From: Bacillus sp. F19
Lineage (GTDB): Bacteria > Bacillota > Bacilli > Bacillales > Bacillaceae
Direction of reading: 5' to 3'
Length of the DNA: 64,000 nt
NCBI GenBank assembly: GCA_023823795.1
Contig: CP085710.1
Coordinates: 4,800,001-4,864,000 of the forward strand
Part shown: positions 43,031 through 50,893 of the stretch, piece after piece
Numbering within the stretch: position 1 is the first letter of the stretch
Layout: every line of letters begins with the position of its first letter
Program-made: the position numbers and the translations under genes
The notes under the pieces: model-generated
Databases searched by the model: none
Told to the model about the DNA's origin: nothing
Seen by the model: the letters and a program-made list of their open reading frames with translations, nothing else

Positions 43031-45776
43031 TTTGAAGATCTCCGTCCATACGGAACAAATCGAGAATTTTCACTTTTACGTATGGTGCACGACGAAGGAT
43101 GAGAAAACGCTCGGAACGAATCATATGCGGCGCTACTTGTTCACATGGCATGAATCCTCTTTCTTTGGATCGCTGCTTGAAGATGTGAGCTACATTGGAG
43201 TCCCTTCTGTTCTGCTGTCTCCATGGATGATGGTTGAGCTGATCGGAAAAGATACGACGAATTCGCTTGCTGATATTGAGTACAGCGGCGATGCTGTCCC
43301 GCTGATTGATGCAGCAGAGGCCATTTACGACTGTATTGTGAACGGCGAGTTTATGCCCGATTTTGAACGGTGGAAAAGTGGTGCCTTTGGTTGGCGTGAT
43401 ACTGCTGGAGAGCTTGAAGGTTTTACGGCGGATTGGCTGTCTGCAGCTGTGAGCGATTTGATTGAGAGGAATCCGGATCTGGGGCGCGCATGGAGTGACA
43501 TTGTGGAAGCTTACGCCGCTACAGAGAAGTTTGAAGGTCATTTTCTCGATGAGCGCGACTGGTTAGAGAAGATTGGCTTCTTAATAGATGACGCTCCGTT
43601 TACGATTGGCCTTCGATTAAATGAGCCTGATTATGATGGCGACGATTGGAAGCTTGAGCTGTTTTTGCGTGACCGCAAGAACCCTGATTCGTTTCATCTT
43701 TTTCAGGGACTGAAGGATTTGCCGACTCCATGGAGAGGTTATATGGACCGGATTGAACGTGAGCAGCAGCGGTTTGAGGAAATTGTGCCGTGGCTCTCTT
43801 TTCAAAATGGAAACACACATATTACCGAGGATGAGGCGTGGCTCTTTTTAACAAGTGCGAGTGAAACGTTTGTAAATACTGGCGTCGAGATTCTCCTGCC
43901 ATCATGGTGGCAGGTTGTCCGTGATTCAAAGGTGATGCTGAAGGCGAAGATGTCGTCGGCCCCGCGCGGACAATCCTTTGTCGGTATGAACTCGCTGATT
44001 GATTTCAATTGGCGCTTTGCGACGAATGGCGTTGAGATGAGCGAAGAAGAATTCATGGGGATGGTAAATGACAACCGCCGTCTTGTGAATTTTAAAGGAC
44101 AGTGGATTAAGCTTGACCCTGCTTTTATTAAGCATGTGCAGTCGATTTTGAAAAAAGCAGAAAAAGAAGGGCTCCACTTTTCTGATATTCTCCAGCAGGA
44201 GCTGGCTGATGCACGTGATAAGGATGATGAGATTCTTGATTCAAGGGCATTTGCGAATATTCAAATTGAGCTTAGCCGTCAAATGAAGTCGATGCTGCGT
44301 CAGCTGACGGAGATAACGGATATTCCTAAGCATGATGTTCCATCGACGTTTCACGGTGATCTGCGCCCTTATCAGCAGCAAGGTGTTGACTGGCTGCTAT
44401 TTCTCCGGAAATTCCATTTTGGCGCTTGCTTAGCGGATGATATGGGGCTTGGAAAAACGATACAAATGATTGCTTATTTCACGTATGTAGTGGAGCATGA
44501 GAAGCGTGAGGCGCCGTTTTTAATTATTGCCCCTACATCTGTACTTGGTAACTGGCAGAAGGAAATTGAGAAGTTTGCCCCTAGCTTGAAGGTTCATCTT
44601 CATTACGGTCCAAATCGGGCAAAGGGTGAAGATTTTAATGTATCGCTTGGCGATACGGATATTGTTTTGACGTCTTACGGCCTGTCTCACGCCGATCATG
44701 AAGAGATTGCTTCTGTTACGTGGAGCACGATTTGTTTAGATGAGGCACAGAACATTAAAAATGCGCATACGAAGCAGTCCCGTGCGATTCGGAAATTGAA
44801 GGGTCTGCATCATATTGCCTTAACAGGGACTCCGATGGAGAATCGCTTAACGGAATTATGGTCGATTTTTGATTTTATCAATACAGGATTTCTTGGCAGC
44901 TTGCATAATTTCCATAAGCGATTTGTGCTTCCGATTGAGAAGGATCGGGATCCGGCGATTATCGGAAACTTGCAGCAGATGATTAAGCCGTTCCTGCTGC
45001 GCCGGACAAAGCGTGATGAACAGGTTGCGCTGAATCTGCCTGAGAAGCAGGAGCAGAAAGAGTATATCCCGCTTACAGTTGAGCAGGCATCACTTTATGA
45101 GCAGCTGGTTAAGGATACATTTGATCAGGTATCACAGCTTGCTGGTATGCAGCGGAAGGCTTTGATTTTGAAGATGCTCGGAAAGCTGAAGCAGATCTGT
45201 AATCATCCTGCGCTTTATTTGAAAGAGGAACGTACGGTGTCAGTGACGACACGCTCTCATAAAATTGAGAAGCTGCTTGAGCTTGTGACTGCGATTCGGG
45301 AGCAGGATGAAAGCTGTCTGATTTTTACGCAGTATATCGGCATGGGTGAAATGATTCAATCCTTGCTTGAGCGTGAGTTTGGAGAGAAAGTCTTGTTCTT
45401 AAACGGCAGTGTGCCAAAAGCAGCACGCGACAAGATGGTAGAGCAGTTCCAGAATAAAGAGTATTCGATTTTGATCCTGTCACTGAAGGCTGGCGGAACT
45501 GGTTTGAACTTGACCGCTGCGAACCATGTTGTTCACTATGACCGCTGGTGGAACCCTGCTGTTGAGAACCAGGCAACAGACCGTGCTTACCGCATCGGTC
45601 AAAACCGCTTTGTTCATGTTCATAAACTGATTACAACTGGTACAATCGAGGAGAAAATTGATGGCATGCTGGATAAAAAGCAATCCTTGAACGATGAAAT
45701 CATCCAAAGCGAGAGCTGGATCACAGAGCTGTCCACAGACGAACTGGAAGAGCTCTTCACCCTCTCCATGAGGTAG
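43020..45776 (+). CDS. ywqA: SNF2 family DNA helicase/translocase
   Basis: The 918-aa protein has a family N-terminal region (about 1-440) and then the SNF2 core: LRPYQQQGVDWLLFLRK, Walker A DDMGLGKTIQMIA near 480, Walker B DEAQNIKN near 578, ALTGTPMENRLTELW near 600. The second RecA lobe has LIFTQYIGMGEM, LSLKAGGTGLNLTAANHVVH, RWWNPAVENQATDRAYRIGQ. It translocates on double-stranded DNA using ATP. The start ATG at 43020 lies inside the end of ywqB. Confidence 0.94.
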   Translation: MLNDLKISVHTEQIENFHFYVWCTTKDEKTLGTNHMRRYLFTWHESSFFGSLLEDVSYIGVPSVLLSPWMMVELIGKDTTNSLADIEYSGDAVPLIDAAEAIYDCIVNGEFMPDFERWKSGAFGWRDTAGELEGFTADWLSAAVSDLIERNPDLGRAWSDIVEAYAATEKFEGHFLDERDWLEKIGFLIDDAPFTIGLRLNEPDYDGDDWKLELFLRDRKNPDSFHLFQGLKDLPTPWRGYMDRIEREQQRFEEIVPWLSFQNGNTHITEDEAWLFLTSASETFVNTGVEILLPSWWQVVRDSKVMLKAKMSSAPRGQSFVGMNSLIDFNWRFATNGVEMSEEEFMGMVNDNRRLVNFKGQWIKLDPAFIKHVQSILKKAEKEGLHFSDILQQELADARDKDDEILDSRAFANIQIELSRQMKSMLRQLTEITDIPKHDVPSTFHGDLRPYQQQGVDWLLFLRKFHFGACLADDMGLGKTIQMIAYFTYVVEHEKREAPFLIIAPTSVLGNWQKEIEKFAPSLKVHLHYGPNRAKGEDFNVSLGDTDIVLTSYGLSHADHEEIASVTWSTICLDEAQNIKNAHTKQSRAIRKLKGLHHIALTGTPMENRLTELWSIFDFINTGFLGSLHNFHKRFVLPIEKDRDPAIIGNLQQMIKPFLLRRTKRDEQVALNLPEKQEQKEYIPLTVEQASLYEQLVKDTFDQVSQLAGMQRKALILKMLGKLKQICNHPALYLKEERTVSVTTRSHKIEKLLELVTAIREQDESCLIFTQYIGMGEMIQSLLEREFGEKVLFLNGSVPKAARDKMVEQFQNKEYSILILSLKAGGTGLNLTAANHVVHYDRWWNPAVENQATDRAYRIGQNRFVHVHKLITTGTIEEKIDGMLDKKQSLNDEIIQSESWITELSTDELEELFTLSMR

Positions 45777-45788
45777 GAGGCGCGCGAC

Positions 45789-45881
45789 ATGAGCAAGAAA
45801 AAAGAAGATTTGAAGAAAGAAACAATGAGTGCAGAGTGGAAGAAGCTGTATGAGTTGATTGCTAAGAAGGTTGGAAAATAA
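45789..45881 (+). CDS. Tiny lysine-rich protein (30 aa) downstream of ywqA
   Basis: AGGAGG lies 7 bases before ATG 45789 and overlaps the stop codon of the helicase gene. The frame reads MSKKKEDLKKETMSAEWKKL and then YELIAKKVGK, with 11 lysines in 30 residues. An intrinsic terminator starts 11 bases after the stop. The strong site and the position as third gene of a defined transcript argue for real translation. The predicted basic helix could bind DNA or the helicase. No family recognised. Confidence 0.6.
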   Translation: MSKKKEDLKKETMSAEWKKLYELIAKKVGK

Positions 45882-45892
45882 GGTTTTGGGGG

Positions 45893-45920
45893 ACCAGTCC
45901 GGGTTTGGACTGGTTTTTTT
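45893..45920 (+). terminator. Intrinsic terminator of the ywqB-ywqA transcript
   Basis: ACCAGTCC pairs perfectly with GGACTGGT around a 6-base loop, followed by seven T. Confidence 0.9.
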
Positions 45921-45934
45921 ATGTTTGTTTAGTG

Positions 45935-46119
45935 GTTTTTCTAAATGCAGTTGGGTATTTAAGGTTTTGGAGGTAGCTGTTGGTATGGAAATTCCGTTAG
46001 ACAGTTGGATTACTTTCCAATATGGGGTTTTTACTTGCCGGAATGGCTCTTTTACTGGCAGGAATCGGACAAATACTTGCCAGTTTGGATTATATACTAT
46101 CTTTTTTCCAGATACCTCC
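45935..46119. repeat. Diverged single copy of the 21-bp-module repeat
   Basis: The core 46008-46119 aligns over its length with the array units at 49.4-50.3 kb: TACTTTCC, TTACTTGCCGGAATG, CTCTTTTACT, ATACTTGCCAGTTTGG and CTTTTTTCCAGATACCTCC, with ACT about every 21 bases. Its left flank (TCTAAATGCAGTTGGGTATT near 45943) also matches the spacer half of the array unit, so this is a whole diverged unit. It lies between the convergent ywqA and ssbB transcripts, after the terminator. The weak open frames inside it are not genes. Confidence 0.75.
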
Positions 46120-46238
46120 ATCTCTTCAAGCAATTTTTGTCCCTTCACAAGAAAGAACTAGCCGGAGAGGGCCGGCTAGTTAAGTGAGGAAGTGGGGAGT
46201 TCGTTGATTCTGTTTCTGTGAGGGGGTTTGAGGGTTTG

Positions 46239-46586
46239 TTATTTTTCCGTTACTGCAAGTTCACGGGTTTTGCCGCCCATGAAGCGTACGGAGTCAGCGA
46301 CTACTTCTGTGACATAGACGCGCCTGCCTTCCGAGTTTTCGTAGCTGCGGGTCTGGATGCGTCCGGATACGCCTACGATTGAACCTTTGCGGCAATAGTT
46401 GGCTGTGTTTTCTGCCGTTTTTCTCCACAGGGTGCAGTTGACGAAGTCTATGTCCATATCTCCCGCTGCATTTTTAAATGATCGGCTCACTGCGAGTGTG
46501 ATATTGGCCACAGGCGCCCCTTCTGCTGTGTAGCGCATTTCCGGATCTTTCGTTAAGCGTCCGACCAGCGTGACTGAGTTTATCAC
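46239..46586 (-). CDS. ssbB: Single-stranded DNA-binding protein, competence type
   Basis: The 115-aa OB-fold protein starts [20 protein letters not shown] and has [20 protein letters not shown] and [20 protein letters not shown]. It ends after residue 115 without the acidic DDDIPF tail of the essential replicative SSB, matching the short competence SSB. Order ssbB - ywpG - ywpF is that of B. subtilis. It protects incoming single strands during DNA uptake. A perfect ComK box lies 67-100 bases upstream. Confidence 0.92.
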   Translation of the reverse strand: MINSVTLVGRLTKDPEMRYTAEGAPVANITLAVSRSFKNAAGDMDIDFVNCTLWRKTAENTANYCRKGSIVGVSGRIQTRSYENSEGRRVYVTEVVADSVRFMGGKTRELAVTEK

Positions 46587-46652
46587 CTTATTCCTCCTCT
46601 CTTTAGCTTACAAGACTATTGTAGCGGGTATTTGGAATTAGGGAAAATCTTA

Positions 46653-46686
46653 AAAATGCTGTTTTAAAGTGTTAAAAAGTTATTTT
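46653..46686 (-). promoter_or_regulatory. ComK box (K-box) upstream of ssbB
   Basis: Two AT-boxes of the ComK form AAAA-N5-TTTT stand at 46653-46665 and 46674-46686, separated by exactly 8 bases. That is one of the three spacings (8, 18, 31) known for ComK sites. The pair lies just upstream of the competence ssbB gene, where ComK acts in B. subtilis. Confidence 0.8.
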
Positions 46687-46743
46687 CCTAGCAGAATTTT
46701 TGCTTTTTCTAAGAGCATTTATAACGAATTTTTATGTTAGCTG

Positions 46744-47142
46744 CTATTTTCTATGTATTTGAAATAAATAGGATTGCTGTTCATGGCCTGAAAAAGTGAT
46801 GCTTTGGAGAATAGCTTGAAATGCTTGTGATGCGATGAGTTCATTTTGAATGGCTGTTTCTTCATAACGCTTGGTTTGATCTGTCCATACGAATGATTTG
46901 ATGGACATTTCATTTTTTAATAAATCGAATAGGATTCTTACAATTTGAAGCTTGTCTTTAGTCTCGTATAATATTTCTACTGACGCTTCCCTATGCACTT
47001 GGAAGTGGTAGTACTTTGTTTTGCCGGCAGCGATCTCCCCTACTTTTAATAATAAAGGTTTATCATCTGATCTTTCCCTCACTATTTCACCTTTTGTTTG
47101 CAGATCTTTTACCGAAATTGTTTTTAACTTAATCGTTTCCAT
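46744..47142 (-). CDS. ywpG: YwpG-like protein of unknown function
   Basis: The 132-aa soluble protein starts METIKLKTISVKDLQTKGEI and contains KVGEIAAGKTKYYHFQVHRE, EMSIKSFVWTDQTKRYEETA and the end SFLFQIHRK-like. There is no membrane span. The name rests mainly on position: it lies between ssbB and ywpF, as ywpG does in B. subtilis, and its length is similar. It is transcribed toward ssbB, with 157 bases between them. Confidence 0.6.
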   Translation of the reverse strand: METIKLKTISVKDLQTKGEIVRERSDDKPLLLKVGEIAAGKTKYYHFQVHREASVEILYETKDKLQIVRILFDLLKNEMSIKSFVWTDQTKRYEETAIQNELIASQAFQAILQSITFSGHEQQSYLFQIHRK

Positions 47143-47344
47143 TGATCAGCCTCATTTCTTAAAGTTTGCTATTTTACCATAACAAATTTATGAGTTTATG
47201 AAAACAACCGAATATAGGCATTTTTACTCATATATTGTCATATTTTGTATTAATCCTTCCTTTTCCTCTTTTTTCCTCTTTTTTTCATCTGTTTAATTGA
47301 TTCATTCTGCTCATCCCTCCGTTTAGTGCTTCACTCTTTCTGTA

Positions 47345-47353
47345 TGATATAAT
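47345..47353 (+). promoter_or_regulatory. Extended -10 promoter of ywpF
   Basis: TGATATAAT is a perfect extended -10 (TGnTATAAT) about 45 bases upstream of the ywpF start, with no good -35 at the right distance. Confidence 0.5.
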
Positions 47354-47401
47354 GTAACAATAACCATACAGGAACGATACACTGGACCAAGGAGGGTATT
47401 T

Positions 47402-47857
47402 ATGAAAACGTTTAGACTCGTAGGGCTGACTATTGAAGTGCATGGAGAAAATGGTGCTCGTTTAGAAGAAATCCCCTTATCGGGCGGATTGATCATCAAC
47501 AAAGAAGACGGGGAAAATCACTGGATGATTGAGGCTCTTTTAACAAAGGAACACCGCTCATACTTTGAAACACTCTCGCAAAAGAATAATGAACTGCGTC
47601 TTTATGTGACGATTTCCAAGAAAACCAACAAACCCGCCGAGATCGTGGCGAAGATTAAATCCATCATGGTCCTGGAAGAACATATTTCTGTCTTATTTGA
47701 GGGGCGCATGCTCGCGCGAAAAGCAAAGCACGAGCCCGAAAAATTGCTTGATGATCTGCTGACAAAAGGTCTGCACGGTGAAGACTTAAAGCAGGCTTTC
47801 ATACAAAAGCTAAATGAACAAAGAGAATTAAACGTGAAAAAATCCCCTCAAGTGTGA
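47402..47857 (+). CDS. ywpF: YwpF family protein
   Basis: The 151-aa protein starts MKTFRLVGLTIEVHGENGAR and continues SGGLIINKEDGENHWMIEAL and HRSYFETLSQKNNELRLYVT. This matches the YwpF family, a beta-rich cytosolic domain of unknown function followed by a helical tail. It is divergent from ywpG, with AAGGAGG about 6 bases upstream. It ends in a strong terminator overlapping its last codons. Confidence 0.85.
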   Translation: MKTFRLVGLTIEVHGENGARLEEIPLSGGLIINKEDGENHWMIEALLTKEHRSYFETLSQKNNELRLYVTISKKTNKPAEIVAKIKSIMVLEEHISVLFEGRMLARKAKHEPEKLLDDLLTKGLHGEDLKQAFIQKLNEQRELNVKKSPQV

Positions 47858-47876
47858 GGGGATTTTTTTTTATTTA
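47840..47876. terminator. Bidirectional intrinsic terminator between ywpF and the acidic lipoprotein
   Basis: AAAATCCCCTCA pairs perfectly with TGAGGGGATTTT around AGTG, followed by a T9 run; the stem begins inside the last codons of ywpF. It serves the convergent lipoprotein gene as well. Confidence 0.9.
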
Positions 47877-47881
47877 TGTGA

Positions 47882-48157
47882 CTATTTGTTTTCGTCTTTC
47901 ATATCGTTTTCCATGTCATGTTCCATATCTTTCTCGTCTTCTTCCATGTTGTTCTCATCTTCCTGCATGTCTTCTTCCATATCCTGCTCCATGTCCTTCT
48001 CTGTTTCTTCCTCAGCAGGAGGCGCATCATCATTTGGCACTTCTTCTTCCATATTGTTATCTTCCGGTGGTGCAGGATCCTGATCGTCCGCACAGCCCGC
48101 AATCAGCATAGCTGCTAATAATGTACCTGAAATTTTAAGTAACCACTTCTTATTCAT
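47882..48157 (-). CDS. Small acidic lipoprotein with Met/Asp/Glu repeats
   Basis: The 91-aa protein starts MNKKWLLKISGTLLAAMLIA with lipobox LIAGC (Cys near residue 22). It is then almost wholly acidic, with a recurring D-M-x3-D-M pattern: EKDMEQDMEEDMQEDENNME and EEDEKDMEHDMENDMKDENK. About half of the mature part is Asp or Glu and roughly every fifth residue is Met. Such a tail should be disordered and could bind cations (Ca, Mg, Cu) at the membrane surface. No recognised family. It is monocistronic, opposite ywpF. Confidence 0.75.
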   Translation of the reverse strand: MNKKWLLKISGTLLAAMLIAGCADDQDPAPPEDNNMEEEVPNDDAPPAEEETEKDMEQDMEEDMQEDENNMEEDEKDMEHDMENDMKDENK

Positions 48158-48294
48158 AATCATACTCCTTCCTTAATTGGACCTTTATTCAGCGGTCGTG
48201 GTTAGGGTGTCCAGAATGATTAGGTTTATTCGGTAAATTTGTCTAAAATGGGTGCTACAGTATTTATTTACCACACGTCCGAAAATGTAAACGT

Positions 48295-49266
48295 TTATTT
48301 TAAAATGGGGAGCTGGTATTTGCGGTTTTTGTAGGAGCCAGTGTGGTGGAGGTTTAGTACTGTTAATAATTTTGACGCAGAGCTCATGGAGGAGATTCTT
48401 AGAAACTGCCTTATTTCTTTATTTGTAATGGTTGGCCCAAGCAACAAAGCGTAATCATTCAAAGAGGCAATATAAGCTTCTTTAGATGTAAACATACATT
48501 TTTTGCAAACCCAGCTTCCGCTAACTTTTTTCATCGGGATTGAAAAGCATTTTATGCAATGAACACCCGTTATTAAATCTGACTTTGATAGGTGAAATAG
48601 TTGAAGAAGATCTGGGTTATTTGGTGAGTGGTGTTTAATAAGCTGCCTTGACAGCTTATTTAAATCCTTAATTGTTAAAAGCTGGTCTTTATAACGATTA
48701 TCTAATAAATGAATTTTATCTTGGAGTGAGCCTGCATGTATCACTTTTTTCAACACTGTTTCTGAGTAGTTTGGAATGGTTTTAAGAATCGTTGCGGGAT
48801 TGCTGATGACGATATAAGAATGTAGTGGCATACTAGGGTAATTGTGTTCAGACAGCCATGTTTGAAGATTTTTCTGTTGGCGCCTCACTTGGAGAATTGG
48901 ATCAGGAAACGCTTCTTCACGTCCATTTATTGTTCGTATTAGTTGTTTAAATGTTTGATCGAAACATAGTGTTCCACTCATATTTTTCACTTCAAGAATT
49001 AGAATATAGGATCTAGTTAAGATAACAATATCTAATTGAAAATAATATTCTTTATTCAGCAGTCGAATATCGTGCAGAACAAGGAACTCTTTCCTTAATA
49101 ACGGAAGCAAATGATAATCAATAGACTGTTCACCGCGATAGCCTGCCATATTTTTAGCATACTCCTCTTCAATTTTAGCTCTTACTGTATGGTTCTGGGG
49201 CAGCCTCCTTAGTAAAGCCTGCAGTTTTTGAATTTTTATTGGTAATTGTTGTTCTTTTTTTATCAA
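48295..49266 (-). CDS. NERD domain protein with zinc ribbon
   Basis: The 323-aa protein has a nuclease-related (NERD) domain at about 40-160: RGEQSIDYHLLPLLRKEFLV, LDIVILTRSYILILEVKNMS. The D...E.K triad of restriction-like nucleases is present in LDIVILT and EVKN. A four-cysteine ribbon CIKCFSIPMKKVSGSWVCKKC lies near 240 and a short helix-turn-helix-like end (TNKEIRQFLRISSMSSASKL) follows. It may cut or bind DNA; the substrate is unknown. It stands alone, directly before the tandem-repeat array. Confidence 0.85.
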   Translation of the reverse strand: MIKKEQQLPIKIQKLQALLRRLPQNHTVRAKIEEEYAKNMAGYRGEQSIDYHLLPLLRKEFLVLHDIRLLNKEYYFQLDIVILTRSYILILEVKNMSGTLCFDQTFKQLIRTINGREEAFPDPILQVRRQQKNLQTWLSEHNYPSMPLHSYIVISNPATILKTIPNYSETVLKKVIHAGSLQDKIHLLDNRYKDQLLTIKDLNKLSRQLIKHHSPNNPDLLQLFHLSKSDLITGVHCIKCFSIPMKKVSGSWVCKKCMFTSKEAYIASLNDYALLLGPTITNKEIRQFLRISSMSSASKLLTVLNLHHTGSYKNRKYQLPILK

Positions 49267-49349
49267 AAAATCACTCCTCTTCTTTTTTAATTTTGTTTAT
49301 TTCTAGATTTATTAGTAAACTCCTTTGTAGAACGCAAAATAGAATTTTA

Positions 49350-50345
49350 TAATTGAGTTTTGGTTTTTTCTATCGTTTCAAGGGTTTTAAGTTTTGAATG
49401 TGATTTGCTGCTCAGATTCAAGGATGAAGGTGATTTACTTTCCAAAATGGGACTTTTACTTGCCGGAATGCCTCTTTTACTAGCGAGAACCTGGGAAATA
49501 CTAGCCAGTTTGGGTGCAATATTTTCTTTTTTCCAGATACCTCCTAAATAGCGGAGCTGATCTTATTTTCAGGCTCAATTCCTCTATTTCTGCGCTAATA
49601 TAGACTTTTTTCTAATTGCACTTGGCTATTTAGGCTTTTTCTTTTGATCTGGATGGAATCTGACTGTGGTTTGCCGCTCAGATCTTCTGATGTTTCAGAT
49701 TTACTTTCCAAAATGGGACTTTTACTTGCCGGAATGCCTCTTTTACTAGCGAGAACCTGGGAAATACTAGCCAGTTTGGGTGCAATACTTTCTTTTTTCC
49801 AGATACCTCCTAAATAGCGGAGCTGATCTTATTTTCAGGCTCAATTCTTCTATTTCTGCGCTAATATAGGCTTTTTTCTAATTGCACTTGGCTATTTAGG
49901 TTTGTTCTTTTGAAAAGGAGGGAATCTGACTGTGGTTTGCCGCTCAGATCTTCTGATGATTCAGATTTACTTTCCATAATGGGACTTTTACTTGCCGGAA
50001 TGCCTCTTTTACTAGCGAGAAACAGGTAAATACTAGCCAGTTTAGGTGCAATACTTTCTTTTTTCCAGATACCTCCTAAATAACGAAGCTGATCTTATTT
50101 TCAGGCTCAATTTCTCTTTTTCTGCGCTAATATAGGCTTTTTTCTAATTGCACTTGGCTATTCAGGCTTTTTCTTTTTGAACTGGATGGAATCTGACTGT
50201 GGTTTGCCTTTCAGATTCAAGGATGATTCAGATTTACTTTCCAAAATGGGACTTTTACTTGCCGGAATGCCTCTTTTACTAGCGAGAACTGGGGAAATAC
50301 TAGCCAGTTTGAAAGTAATACTTCCCTTTTTCCAGATACCTCCTA
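49350..50345. repeat. Tandem array of about 266-bp units, each with five 21-bp modules
   Basis: Four cores begin at 49432, 49698, 49964 and 50231, that is 266, 266 and 267 bases apart. Each core of about 118 bases carries the trinucleotide ACT at offsets 6, 27, 48, 69 and (three of the four) 90, so an exact 21-base period. Typical modules are TTTACTTTCCAAAATGGGAC, TTTACTTGCCGGAATGCCTC and AATACTAGCCAGTTTGG, ending CTTTTTTCCAGATACCTCC. The intervening 148 bases are also conserved (GAGCTGATCTTATTTTCAGG, TCTAATTGCACTTGGCTATT, GAATCTGACTGTGGTTTGCC). The first unit is incomplete on its left. Short open frames cross the units on both strands but none has a convincing ribosome binding site. The array fills nearly all of the 1.1 kb between the NERD gene and fabZ. 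Confidence 0.92.
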
Positions 50346-50360
50346 AAATCAGCAAAAAAA

Positions 50361-50390
50361 AAAACGATCCCAACAAGGATCGTCTCAAAA
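50361..50390 (-). terminator. Intrinsic terminator of fabZ
   Basis: ACGATCC pairs with GGATCGT around a 5-6-base loop, followed on the minus strand by a run of more than ten T. Confidence 0.85.
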
Positions 50391-50392
50391 AT

Positions 50393-50827
50393 CTATTCTT
50401 TCTTTTCACCCAACGCAAACATCAATTCTGTTTCACATACGACTTCGCCGTTTACTGTAGCGACGCCTTTGCCTTTGCCGAGTGATCCGCGCAGACGGAT
50501 AATTTCAACTTCGAGGCGGAGCTGGTCGCCTGGTGTTACTTGCTTTTTGAAGCGGCAGTTGTCGATGCCTGCGAAGAAGGCTAGGCGGCCGCGGTTTTCT
50601 TCTTTGATCAGCATGGCTACAGCGCCGACTTGGGCGAGTGCTTCAACGATTAAGACGCCTGGCATAACTGGGTATTCTGGGAAATGGCCGTTGAAGAATT
50701 CTTCGTTTGCTGTTACGTTTTTTAGCCCGATTGCACGCTTGCCTTCGTCTACTTCAAGGATTTGATCGATGAGCAGGAATGGATAACGGTGCGGAATGAT
50801 TTCTTTGATTTGTGTGATGTCTAACAT
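50393..50827 (-). CDS. fabZ: 3-hydroxyacyl-[ACP] dehydratase
   Basis: The 144-aa hot-dog-fold enzyme dehydrates 3-hydroxyacyl-ACP in type II fatty acid synthesis. Signature residues are [14 protein letters not shown], the catalytic His in [20 protein letters not shown] (residues about 47-66, with the conserved Glu), and [19 protein letters not shown]. Start ATG at 50827 with AGGAGG about 7 bases upstream. In B. subtilis it also lies near flhO-flhP-mbl. Confidence 0.95.
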   Translation of the reverse strand: MLDITQIKEIIPHRYPFLLIDQILEVDEGKRAIGLKNVTANEEFFNGHFPEYPVMPGVLIVEALAQVGAVAMLIKEENRGRLAFFAGIDNCRFKKQVTPGDQLRLEVEIIRLRGSLGKGKGVATVNGEVVCETELMFALGEKKE

Positions 50828-50893
50828 TTTAGTACCTCCTCCTAGTACAACCTATTAGTTCTATTATACACAAAAAGGAGGGGTTAGCCCTCC

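Noticed and set aside
42855-44177. Minus-strand frames of 70-230 codons opposite ywqB and ywqA
   Set aside because: They lie fully inside two clear plus-strand genes with strong motifs and lack ribosome binding sites.
47854-48118. Several plus-strand Ser/Cys-rich or Phe-rich frames
   Set aside because: They mirror the low-complexity acidic lipoprotein gene on the minus strand; none has a plausible start site.
48282-48296. CcpA (cre) site TGTAAACGTTTATT
   Set aside because: It matches the left half of the consensus well but lacks the final CA and lies at the stop of the NERD gene, away from any promoter.
48295-49266. Phage-defence island around the NERD gene
   Set aside because: No methylase, second nuclease, ATPase or toxin gene accompanies it; a single NERD protein does not support a defence call.
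49350-50345. CRISPR array
   Set aside because: The repeated unit is about 266 bp, the whole unit is conserved without variable spacers, the internal period is 21 bp, and no cas genes are near.
49360-50485. Short hydrophobic or Ser/Lys-rich proteins encoded in the repeat array (for example 50177-50485 plus, 50158-50418 minus)
   Set aside because: They are simply the repeat modules read in open frames; the starts lack convincing ribosome binding sites and one frame runs into fabZ.
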